A DNA stretch of 64,000 nucleotides from Pseudomonas putida (GTDB lineage: Bacteria > Pseudomonadota > Gammaproteobacteria > Pseudomonadales > Pseudomonadaceae). Below are positions 16,201 to 22,496 of this stretch, one piece after another. The DNA lies in contig NZ_JANHLC010000003.1 of assembly GCF_028682395.1 (NCBI RefSeq), forward strand, positions 248,001 to 312,000, written 5' to 3'. The translations under genes were made by a program, and so were the position numbers. The number at the start of each line of letters is the position of its first letter. Position 1 is the first letter of the stretch. The notes below the pieces were generated by a model that saw only the letters and a list, made by a program, of their open reading frames with translations, did no database searches and had not been told where the DNA came from.

Positions 16201-16905
16201 CCCCGCCACAATGGTCAGATTGCGTGCCTGGATTTCAGCGTTGATTTTGGCCGAGCGGGTAATGATTTCGAAACGGTCGATGTTATTGGCGTTCAGGCCA
16301 CCGCCGTCGATAGAAATGCTGCCTTGATCAACCTGATACCGCGTCAACTGGCCGTTCTCGATCACCGGTTTGCCGGTGGTCAGCGTGGCTTGCGGCGTGT
16401 TGATAAAACCGCAGCCGTTGCAACTGATGCCGTAGGGGTTAGCAACAATGACATGGGCAGATTGCCCTGCCACTTCGGTATAACCGCGCAACTGGCTCGG
16501 GTTACCGCCATTGACTTCATTGAGGATCACGGTTGCAGCACGCCCATTCAGCCCGCTGTTACCGAAAATATGCCCACCCAATTGGGTGTTTTTCAGATCC
16601 TGCGTCGAGTTGTTGAGGATGATGCCCTGGCTGCCGACGTTGTAGTCATGGAACTGGTTATGGGACAGGCCACTGCCATTGGGCGCGGCGATGTTGATGA
16701 CCGGCACGCCATTGGCCGACTGGCCGACGCTGGTTCCCGAACCACTGACCACAATGCCGTCGGCCTGCGCCAGCAGCGGCTGCCAGAACAGAGCATTGGC
16801 CAGAATAATCGCCAGCCCGCGCTTGGGAATGCCCCAGAAGTGCTCGCGTTTGCTCAGCGCAGCAGAAGGCTGTCGGGCCAGAAAGTCCAGGTGGCTAACG
16901 TCCAT
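10231..16905 (-). CDS. cdiA: CdiA-type contact-dependent inhibition toxin with colicin E5-like RNase C-terminus
   Basis: 2224 residues. A long signal sequence (basic start, then LAIILANALFWQPLLAQA) precedes a TPS secretion domain of about residues 50-300, with the characteristic GSGLSHNQFHDYNV and NPYGISCNGCGFINTPQ. A long beta-helical filament of hemagglutinin repeats follows, then a hydrophobic Ala/Gly-rich DUF637-like region (roughly 1600-1850) and a variable C-terminus. The last ~80 residues (KRGWTTDSLEGVIANPSKTV, DPATGYVAKDGSYVVRNDRT, VQVSDKNDKNWVAPWD) resemble the colicin E5 tRNA ribonuclease domain, which cuts anticodons of queuosine tRNAs. No VENN motif was found. GAGAG lies six bases before the ATG. 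Confidence 0.9.
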   Translation of the reverse strand: MDVSHLDFLARQPSAALSKREHFWGIPKRGLAIILANALFWQPLLAQADGIVVSGSGTSVGQSANGVPVINIAAPNGSGLSHNQFHDYNVGSQGIILNNSTQDLKNTQLGGHIFGNSGLNGRAATVILNEVNGGNPSQLRGYTEVAGQSAHVIVANPYGISCNGCGFINTPQATLTTGKPVIENGQLTRYQVDQGSISIDGGGLNANNIDRFEIITRSAKINAEIQARNLTIVAGANDVDARSLDATARAANPVDVPQLAIDSSALGGMYAGAIRLVGTEAGVGVKLHGDMVASGGDIHIDANGQLSLARTAASTDVILVAERIELNADTYAGRSAEVRAEQVEVRESLAAGSHLQVDSNHLSNTGILEAGVDADGSFNPAAHLQLNGGQIDNSGSMTSHGTLTADVRNLNNQAGKLTATGDAKLTADTLNNQGGQVLAQRDLNIQVGTSDNRGGKLLAGRALTVSGTDLNNQGGTVAATAAIKTELSGTLNNTSGLVEAGTLLDLGADTLSNANGQLRALGASGTSRFAIGGRFDNDNGKVELGNAKLSLSATRFDQARGGRLLVLGELDADGVDWRNDGEIDTQASRVSLSGSYQGNGRLISEQDLVLNATSLTIGNEAQVRAGGKAELTLDGELRSSGVITATQSLKLVADKVHNLGTLGSAGAVRIEAQELQNENGLLFSGADMQLRGKSLTNRFGDIYSFGSLDFALDDQYARAEWLENISGTIESADDMRLSVNSLINRKHKLVFDRRLVSGNIRVTGTDNCKGDHCEAAYAVSETYAPHITEDSASANLMAGGDLRFNGATFDNRFSTVSAGHDISIDTEQFFNTGAGGGELHSSSYYIYTKSDSAYWNFISNLGSYNAYNDPASATYNPGALPFSSIALGSQTGGSVTAIAGSVVAPAIVQAGGKVDILGRKTLENSVIREDEVILPGGGRIGDTQIGTAPSPTLNPQLPPDLAQQTVDPLALPSFNLPEGQNGLFSLSLNPDHPYLIETNPAFASLGGFLNSDYLFGMLGYDVDSVQRRLGDGLYEQRLIQQAVVARTGKRLLDGLASDEAQYKYLMDNAIASKDTLNLVPGIALTSEQVAALTHDIVWMQEQEVNGQKVLVPVLYLAQANDRLAPNGALIQGRDVALITGGELKNSGTLRASVNLDASAKSITNSGLMQANERLQLLATDSIRNTQGGIVNGKDVSLLAKDGDITNERSIGTSTGRDGGFSWSQSVVDNAARIEASNDLALAAGRDLRNIGGVLQAAGDAQLVAGRDLVIGSATEVDSAQAQFKKYQSTSQTITQHGSEVKVGGNLIANAGGDLMVVGSRVQAGGDAGLYADGNVTIVSAANESSSQFNRKSSGKKVHAEEQRITQQSSVIEAGGNLEVMADGNLILSASHLKAGGEAYLYAGEQLALLAAQDSEYSLYDMKKKGGWGNLKTRRDEVTHTTNVGSEIKTGGNLTLKSGDDQHYQVASLESGKDLTLESGGSITFEGVKDLDQESHEKTNNNAFWNASKGKGTTDETLRQTQMLAAGTIVIKAVEGLKIDIKQVDRQSISQTIDAMAKSDPKLAWLKEAETRGDVDWRQVKEIHDSFKYNNSGLGPASQLIIAIVMAAVVGPAALSAAGGATAASVTAGTLSVTTAGGLSAAASAVAVGAATNATTSFINNGGNLGAVFKDVTSSGALKGYAISGVTAGLTSSFFNEWTGTKTDLTTSKVTVPSSLGTWTGVGQFASSQVLQAGTSTLLSKALGNGGDVSDALKGALFNTLAAVSFNAVGDYTIGKYMDGTPQKVAIHAIVGGLLAQATGSDFKTGALAAGANELLSAHLDVLVKGDKDLQSMASQIIGVLAAAAQTDTDASKMQSGSWVAKNATQYNRQLHSEEDKWLRENAKKFAASQGISEQVALERLSQQALKEVDYLWRALLSDGSDSAAMDFLAKNSQTFTNELGEQQALFTARGQQLFRPEMFADTADPQFYRQFVQSGISRNLDQGLLKELKDSGIDLKNGAVDLAKLVADHPGTAVQGLWEGIKGIPGGVVDGFYESGQSIGQGAAVAFNQEIADKLNAIYSVDVSTAQETLLLVRTVYAVAGAGAVGKAGGKVTAKVSEAVSKKLDDVLKEANERALLAKNGEGSLGGGHNVDPKGMPSIVEPKIAQQMGKRGWTTDSLEGVIANPSKTVVTKDTRFDPISGTRLNDPATGYVAKDGSYVVRNDRTGAIVQVSDKNDKNWVAPWD

Positions 16906-16934
16906 GTCAGTCTCTCGAAAGGTGCAGCAGTCAA

Positions 16935-18641
16935 TTAGAGGAAGAAATCCATCCGGAAATAGATCGGAGCTTCGCGCTCAACGATAGGGTCCGGTCGCTC
17001 CAGCGAATGGGCGAACGTCACCGTCGCGGCCATATGCTGACCCCGTGCAAACAGCTCCACCGAATTGCTCGACATCCGTCCGTGATAGTTGTCGTTATAG
17101 CGATCATGGCGAATCACACCCTGGTCATAGCCCAAGCTGGTGCCGTACTCGGCAAACACCGGGCGTAACCAATCCAGCGTGATCGGGCGACTCCAGCGCA
17201 GGTCATTGCGCCAGTAACCACCGCTGTCGCCGGAGAGAGTCTGGTCTTTGTATCCGCGAATCGAAGACTGCCCACCAAGGCTCATGCGCTGGGGGCTGAA
17301 GAGAACATCTTCACTGCGCTGGCCGGTCATCAAGCTGCTGAACGTGAACGACTCGCCCCAAAGACTAAAGGGGTGCAGATAGCTGACAGTGGCCGTGTAT
17401 TTACGATAGCGAGCGTCCGGCAAGCCCGGCCGTGGATCATGATTGCCCTGAGCATCAAAAGCCCCGATGCCGTTCTGCATACCGAGATCAACGTTTACGA
17501 AGGCATTACCGATACGCCGGCCGTGGTTGAGGCCAAACTGGGCTTCACTAAGGCGATTACTGCTGCCCGACAGCTTGCTGTCTCTGATGAAGTTGTTGGT
17601 CCGCAGATATGTCAGGCCGCTATTGATCGACGTCTTGCTGAGTGCATCACGATGGATAACACGATCGAGGCGTAACTGGTGATTCTGGCTGTCACCGCTT
17701 TGCTTGAAGGCAAATCCCTGGGCCTGCACCTGCGAGCGGTACTCACTCTCGCTATAGGTGTAACTGGCGTTCCACCAGCCGAATGGAAGGTTGTAATAGA
17801 GCATGGCATTACGTGAGCTTTTGTGACGATCGCTGATCGCATCATGGCCACCCCGCAGGGAAAACTGATCGGCTAGACCGAACGGACTGTCCCAGTCCAA
17901 AGACGCACCCCACTGCTGTTCGCCGGTGCTCTTCTGGCCATCGTTATGACGGGCCAGGCCCACTCGCCAGGGCTTTTGAGGTGTATTTTTTACCAGGACT
18001 TCGCTGCCACCCACTTCCTGGCCGGGAGCCAGTTCCATCTGCGCGCGGTTTGAAGGAAGCCGGTTCAACTGATCGACCATCTGCTCGATTTCGCGCAGAT
18101 TCAGCAACTCGCCCGACTTGCCCGGGAAACTCATCGCCAGTTCCCGCTCGGTCAAACCGCTACCATCAGCCCCCTTCAGACCCTCCAGCCGACCTTCCAC
18201 CACCAACACCTTAAGATTGCCACTGGAAAGGTCCTGCTGGGGCAGGTAGGCACGGCTGGTGACCAGTCCTTTTTCCATGTAGTAGTCGGTGATGACCTTG
18301 AGCAACTCGTTGAGTTGCGACACCCCCAAACATTGGCCGAGGTAGGGCGCTAGCAGCCGCTCGTGCTCGCGTTCGGACAGGGTATCGGCGCCGGTGAGTT
18401 CGATGGTTTTGATGGGAAAGCAGCGGCTATCAACTGGCGTCGCGGGTGCCACAGGAGCAGAGGGTCTCCCGGGCAGATCCTTTAGTTCTTCAAGTCGACG
18501 ACGTTGCTCTTCAAGCAGACGATCCTGCCGATCACGGATAAGGTCCGTATCACCCGGAGAGGGAGCAGCGAGGGCGCAGTTCATCAATGAACAACACAAT
18601 AGCCCAACGCACAACCTCGCCCTTAAGACGAGTGAAGACAT
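16935..18641 (-). CDS. cdiB: CdiB-type two-partner secretion outer-membrane transporter
   Basis: 568 residues of the ShlB/FhaC/HecB family, exporting CdiA. The signal peptide (VLRARLCVGLLCCSLMNCALA) is followed by the N-terminal helix rich in Arg/Glu (RQDRLLEEQRRRLEELKD), two POTRA domains (CFPIKTIELTGADTL onward; LVTSRAYLPQQDLSSGNLKV) and a C-terminal beta barrel. The barrel contains the conserved SSIRGYKDQTLSGDSGG (VRGY-type motif, loop L6) and ends in RMDFFL. AAGGA lies six bases before ATG 18641. It is 29 bases upstream of cdiA on the same strand, giving the order cdiB-cdiA-cdiI. Confidence 0.93.
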   Translation of the reverse strand: MSSLVLRARLCVGLLCCSLMNCALAAPSPGDTDLIRDRQDRLLEEQRRRLEELKDLPGRPSAPVAPATPVDSRCFPIKTIELTGADTLSEREHERLLAPYLGQCLGVSQLNELLKVITDYYMEKGLVTSRAYLPQQDLSSGNLKVLVVEGRLEGLKGADGSGLTERELAMSFPGKSGELLNLREIEQMVDQLNRLPSNRAQMELAPGQEVGGSEVLVKNTPQKPWRVGLARHNDGQKSTGEQQWGASLDWDSPFGLADQFSLRGGHDAISDRHKSSRNAMLYYNLPFGWWNASYTYSESEYRSQVQAQGFAFKQSGDSQNHQLRLDRVIHRDALSKTSINSGLTYLRTNNFIRDSKLSGSSNRLSEAQFGLNHGRRIGNAFVNVDLGMQNGIGAFDAQGNHDPRPGLPDARYRKYTATVSYLHPFSLWGESFTFSSLMTGQRSEDVLFSPQRMSLGGQSSIRGYKDQTLSGDSGGYWRNDLRWSRPITLDWLRPVFAEYGTSLGYDQGVIRHDRYNDNYHGRMSSNSVELFARGQHMAATVTFAHSLERPDPIVEREAPIYFRMDFFL

Positions 18642-18780
18642 GTTCGATCCTTCGAAACAATGGGGTCGCCATTTTGCTGGCCGGCACGTTTATAGATGAA
18701 ATAATGGCCATAAGCCACCAGATACTTCTCAAATCACTCTAAAAAGGCCTGGGACTGAGAGTCCCATCTGACGTGATTGA
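18642..18780 (-). promoter_or_regulatory. cdiB leader region; partly repeated near the tRNA
   Basis: On the minus strand this holds the cdiB ribosome site, a TATAAA at about 40 bases from the start codon, and a block reading GTCCCAGG followed by GAGTGATTTGAGA. That block recurs with about 75% identity at 31270-31330 beside the tRNA-Thr gene, also on the minus strand, and both copies have GTTTCGAAGGATC or CTTCGAAGGATC nearer the gene. I cannot fix a -35 box. Confidence 0.45.
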
Positions 18781-18860
18781 CAGAGAAAGGGGGAAAGTCG
18801 GATGCGGAGGAGTGCTAGCGAAGTCTGGTTCTGGTGACGGCCATATTGCGCCAGTGCCGT

Positions 18861-18947
18861 TTAGGTTCGAGCTTCTTCCACCTCAGCCTGGACAACGGTA
18901 AACGTAATGCCTTGCACATCGAAGATCAGGCCGAAGCGATCGGGTCG
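18861..18947 (-). pseudogene. possible VOC/glyoxalase-fold protein fragment
   Basis: A 28-residue minus-strand stretch reads RPDRFGLIFDVQGITFTVVQ followed by AEVEEART and a stop. The LIFD.QGI.F.VV pattern resembles the central strands of vicinal-oxygen-chelate proteins. No start or further domain was found, so if real it is a relic. Weak call. Confidence 0.3.
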
Positions 18948-19012
18948 TTAGCTTTACGGCACATCCGTTCGACCAGGTTTAGGCCCAGTTGAACTGACTC
19001 AAGAACGGTTTA

Positions 19013-19111
19013 TCACCGATGACTCTGCTGGGCTTGCATGTATCGGTGCAACAACCGATTGATGCGCGCCTGATAGCCCGCGCCTTGGCCTTTGATCCTG
19101 CCGATGCTGAT
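19013..19111 (-). pseudogene. remnant of a BrnA-type antitoxin C-terminus
   Basis: Minus-strand frame ISIGRIKGQGAGYQARINRL continued by LHRYMQAQQSHR and a stop. The segment KGQGAGYQARIN.LLHRYM is very like the ribbon-helix-helix end of BrnA antitoxins (..AQGKGYQTRINALLRAYM..). A stop lies directly upstream and no BrnT toxin is present. It is part of a ~500-bp tract (18642-19139) that holds only such fragments. Confidence 0.5.
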
Positions 19112-19139
19112 CTAACGCTCTTTACCGTAGCCCCCGTGG

Positions 19140-19553
19140 TCATCGCGCGCTGTCAGCATCGCGCCGTTGCTTAAACGCCATCAGGTCTGAAAAACGGACC
19201 CGACGATGGCAGCCCGTCTTGATAAACGGTAGCGCTCCCGCCTCCAGTATCTTCACCAGATGGGGCCGCGACACATTGAGCAGGTCGGCAGCCTCCTGGG
19301 TCGTCAGTTCGGTGTTAACGGGAACCACCTTTACGGCATTGCCATTGGCCAGTTCTCCCAGAATGTCGACAAGCAGACGCAAGGCAAGGGTTGGCAGCAC
19401 AACCGCATGCCCCTTGCTCTCCAGGTCGAAGATATCGATACGCTGGCTTGCACACTGGATGGACAGAAAAGCCGCCAGCACGCGCTGACCTTCTACGGCA
19501 GCGGCAATATCCTTTTCATCGGACAGAATCGCCCGGTCATCCTTGAAAGGCAT
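19140..19553 (-). CDS. excisionase-type HTH antitoxin, orphan
   Basis: 137 residues from ATG 19553 (MPFKDDRAIL; a longer frame to 19607 adds a poor start). The C-terminal half carries an excisionase/MerR-like winged helix: LTTQEAADLLNVSRPHLVKI followed by LPFIKTGCHRRVRFSDLMAF. This class of protein is usually the antitoxin of a PIN-domain RNase encoded just downstream. Here the downstream DNA (below 19140) contains no PIN gene, only decayed fragments, so it is an orphan. It may still act as a DNA-binding protein. Role inferred from family only. Confidence 0.75.
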   Translation of the reverse strand: MPFKDDRAILSDEKDIAAAVEGQRVLAAFLSIQCASQRIDIFDLESKGHAVVLPTLALRLLVDILGELANGNAVKVVPVNTELTTQEAADLLNVSRPHLVKILEAGALPFIKTGCHRRVRFSDLMAFKQRRDADSAR

Positions 19554-19855
19554 AAAACATCTCCACAATCCATTTGTGACGCTGCGGAGTATTCGACACA
19601 ACCCCAATAGCTGGGCACTGGAGAAAGTATTCCAGTCATTTCAGACACACCAAACTCAACAGCAGTAATTCCCTCCCGAAACTAACCTGCGGGTAAAAAT
19701 GAGTTGGGGGCTGCCTTCAACGCCCTCCGTCCCCAGCATGGCTCCGAATACCTATCGAGGGCCGGACCATGCCGCGCAAACCCCTTATCTCCGTCTGCAC
19801 GGTCTTCAGCCCCCCCAGGCTCTTTTGCAAAACACACGTTCGTCGGTACAGCTTT
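19554..19855. other. 302-bp gene-free junction before the second T4SS block
   Basis: In related ICEs the TIGR03757 (DUF1525) gene lies between the ATPase and the TraU-like gene. I translated this stretch in all plus frames and saw no trace of it. No clear promoter was found either, although the downstream transfer genes are now cut off from the first block and need one. Confidence 0.5.
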
Positions 19856-20806
19856 ATGCCCGCGATTAAATCCCTACGCCTACGCGCCCTGGCCGTCGGC
19901 ACTTTTTCATTCGCCGGATCAGCCCTGGCCCTGGATACCGCGACGCTGGTCGGCTCGACGCTTTCGCCTGACTGCCTGGAATACCGGGCCGTCGGCGTCT
20001 GCTACTGGCTGCACTGCACCCATTTCGGCTGCCAGGTGGAGACCTCCACCAAAGTCAGGCATTTCATTCCCGAACTGGTGGTCTCGAGCTACGCCGTGAC
20101 CGGTGCCAATCCCTGGGCCGAAGTGGCTTCATTCAGCCGGCCCAATGCCATGGCCCAGGCCGGCGGCAATGACCACTCTTCGCGGGCCTACAGTTCGGAG
20201 CGCTTCAAGAACGCCGATGCCATCGGCCACCCCGGGGGCTTTGTCTTTTCCCAATTTGCTTCGGGCTCGGGCTACGCCTGCCAATCGGGTGCTATGGCCT
20301 ATATGCCGTACTTTCTGAGTACCCTGGATAGCCTCGCCTGGCGTCATGGCATTCCCGAAAGCCTCTACCCCGAGGCTCTGACGCCCGGGCTGCGGGAAAT
20401 CGGCTCGCCCGGCGATGCCTGGGGCCATCTCTATCCACGCTCCGGCTGGGTCAATCAGACCCGCGATGACAAGGCCGCCGCCGTGACCACCCAACGAGCT
20501 GGCGATCTGGTCACCCGCCAGGGCCAGCCGCATGTTTATCAGCCTCTGGTGGTGCGTGCCCAGCCCGGCTATTGGCCGCCAGGCCCGATCAAGGAAGGCG
20601 CCCCCCATACCCATAAATGGCAAGCCGTCTGGCCCGTCACTGAGTCTTCCTGCGCCGTTTTCCCCACCCCAAATGCCGCCGACACAGGCAGCCTGGCCGC
20701 CTCGAAAAGCCCTTCCGGCGCCTATGCCTGGTCGCTCTGGCGCCCCTATTCCTGCTGCGAGCGAAAAGGGCAGACCTTGCTCGGCAGCACCGATTTCACA
20801 CAATGA
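19856..20806 (+). CDS. ICE TraU-like protein, TIGR03756 family
   Basis: 316 residues with a signal peptide (LRLRALAVGTFSFAGSALA) and the conserved Cys-rich start of TraU proteins (CLEYRAVGVCYWLHCTHFGC), plus the family end WRPYSCCERKGQTLLG. TraU is a periplasmic protein needed for DNA transfer and pilus assembly, and its many cysteines depend on disulfide formation. ATG 19856 is chosen because it begins the signal peptide; the open frame extends to 19769. It is the first gene after the cargo insertion. The next gene's nearest in-frame ATG overlaps its stop. Confidence 0.9.
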   Translation: MPAIKSLRLRALAVGTFSFAGSALALDTATLVGSTLSPDCLEYRAVGVCYWLHCTHFGCQVETSTKVRHFIPELVVSSYAVTGANPWAEVASFSRPNAMAQAGGNDHSSRAYSSERFKNADAIGHPGGFVFSQFASGSGYACQSGAMAYMPYFLSTLDSLAWRHGIPESLYPEALTPGLREIGSPGDAWGHLYPRSGWVNQTRDDKAAAVTTQRAGDLVTRQGQPHVYQPLVVRAQPGYWPPGPIKEGAPHTHKWQAVWPVTESSCAVFPTPNAADTGSLAASKSPSGAYAWSLWRPYSCCERKGQTLLGSTDFTQ

Positions 20807-20814
20807 GGTACGCA

Positions 20815-22179
20815 ATGAATGGCCCGGCCTTGCTGCTGACTGCAAGCCTTCTGTGGCCGATCACTGCGGCTCATGCGCAAGGCGCGGCCGGCCTGAACTC
20901 AAGTGCCTCGGGCACCCTCAGTGACCGGGTGTATTACGCCATCGGCGGCGGCACGCTGATGACACCGCCTTCATCCATGAGCACCCCCAGCAGTATCGGC
21001 ATGGGTGCCCGCTTCAACGGCCTGGCCATGTGCAGCCGGCTGGATATGAAAGCCACTGTCACCAACTCGCTCAACGGCACCACCGAAGGCTTCAAGTCAC
21101 TGTGGACGGACATCACCGGCAGTCTCAGCAGTGCAGTGGCCGGGCTGCCGGCCCTGATCCTGAAACGCTCCAACCCGGATCTCTATGACCTGCTGAACAA
21201 TGGCGTCCTGCAGGCTCGAATGGATTTCGACAAGAGCGAGCTCAACTGCGAACGCCTGTCCGAGCGCATCGCTGATATCAGCACCGACCAAGAGTGGAAA
21301 AGCGCCGCCAACGCTGAAACCCTGCGCGAAGCCATTGCCACCGGCGGGGGCGATGCAGTGTCCTCGATGCGCAAAGTCAAACAGGAAAGCGGCGACCAGG
21401 GTCTGAAATGGCTGGGCGGTGAAACCCGGGGCGGACGTGGCCAGCCTCCCGTACAGGTCACCCACGACACCATGCAGGCCGGCTACAACATCCTGAACGC
21501 CCGCCCGGTCAACGACCGCTCGCCCGTCTCACCGAGCGCCTGCAGTGGTGGCCTGTGCCGGACCTGGAACACGCCCGAACAGGCTGCCCAATTTATGCAG
21601 CGCGTGGTCGGCGACCAACAGATCCACACCTGCGACAACTGCCCGCCCTCGCAGAGCACCGCAGGCACCGGCCTGACCCCGGTCATCCAGGAAGAGCAGG
21701 ACAAAATCGCCCACCTCCTACGCGCCATGCTCACGGGCCAGGAGCCCATCGACCTGGACAATCTTGGGCAGGTGTCCGGTGGCAGTTTGCGGGTCACCCG
21801 CAACCTCATGTCGGCCCTGGCCCAGGACCCCGATCGGGTTATTCTGCTGGAGCGGCTTTCCGGCGAACTGGCGCTGGTTCGCGTACTGGAACAGTCCGTC
21901 TGGGCCATGCGTGCGCTACGCGCCGGCATGCACGAACCCAATATCGCCAACGTCAAGGAAGCCGGCACTACCAACGACCGCAACCTGGCCACGCTTGAGC
22001 GGGAAATCGACCTGATCAAGACCGAGCTCGAGCTGCGTCGCGAACTGTCCAACAACACGGCGACAAACCTGCTGGAGCGCCTGATCGGACGGCAGAAGCA
22101 GACCGGACGGATCGATCCACTCGACCCGGAAACCGAACGGGTCGAGAACGCCGACACGGCCCGCGAGGTGCGCAAATGA
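20815..22179 (+). CDS. ICE protein TIGR03755 family (TraH-position, exported)
   Basis: 454 residues. The signal peptide is MNGPALLLTASLLWPITAAH; ATG 20815 has GAGGT eight bases upstream, better than the in-frame ATG at 20803. The protein has a paired-Cys segment (CSGGLCRTWNTPEQ, then CDNCPPSQ) and long C-terminal helices (REIDLIKTELELRRELSNN), which suits an assembly protein at the place of TraH in other systems. TIGR03755 genes always follow the TraU-like gene in these ICEs. The stop overlaps the next ATG (ATGA). Confidence 0.88.
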   Translation: MNGPALLLTASLLWPITAAHAQGAAGLNSSASGTLSDRVYYAIGGGTLMTPPSSMSTPSSIGMGARFNGLAMCSRLDMKATVTNSLNGTTEGFKSLWTDITGSLSSAVAGLPALILKRSNPDLYDLLNNGVLQARMDFDKSELNCERLSERIADISTDQEWKSAANAETLREAIATGGGDAVSSMRKVKQESGDQGLKWLGGETRGGRGQPPVQVTHDTMQAGYNILNARPVNDRSPVSPSACSGGLCRTWNTPEQAAQFMQRVVGDQQIHTCDNCPPSQSTAGTGLTPVIQEEQDKIAHLLRAMLTGQEPIDLDNLGQVSGGSLRVTRNLMSALAQDPDRVILLERLSGELALVRVLEQSVWAMRALRAGMHEPNIANVKEAGTTNDRNLATLEREIDLIKTELELRRELSNNTATNLLERLIGRQKQTGRIDPLDPETERVENADTAREVRK

Positions 22180-22493
22180 AGATCAGCAAGGTGATTGCTT
22201 CCCGTCCAAAAAGACTGGCCCTGATAGCCGGCCTTGGTGGAACTGGCATAGCGATTGACCAGGGATACCTGGAACAGCTGCAACCGGGCTTGAGCCCGGT
22301 TTTCCTCCTGCTGCGGCTGACACTCTACGGCCTCCTGTTCCATCAATGGCGGCGCTGGAAAGCCGCGCAAATCGCACTGGAAGGCCATACGCCGGCGGCC
22401 CGCAACACCGCCCGCCGGATCGAAATAGTGGGCGTCCTCCTTATCGTGGCCATCGAACTCTCGATCCACTCACTCAACCCACCGGGGGAGTAG
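22176..22493 (+). CDS. small ICE membrane protein of unknown function
   Basis: 105 residues with three hydrophobic segments (LALIAGLGGTGIAI; LSPVFLLLRLTLYGLLF; IEIVGVLLIVAIELSI) and a basic loop (HQWRRWKAAQ). A gene of this size and topology commonly lies between TIGR03755 and traG in Pseudomonas ICEs, but I know no function for it. ATGA overlap with the upstream gene and a three-base gap to the next place it in the transfer operon. Confidence 0.75.
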   Translation: MKISKVIASRPKRLALIAGLGGTGIAIDQGYLEQLQPGLSPVFLLLRLTLYGLLFHQWRRWKAAQIALEGHTPAARNTARRIEIVGVLLIVAIELSIHSLNPPGE

Positions 22494-22496
22494 CGC

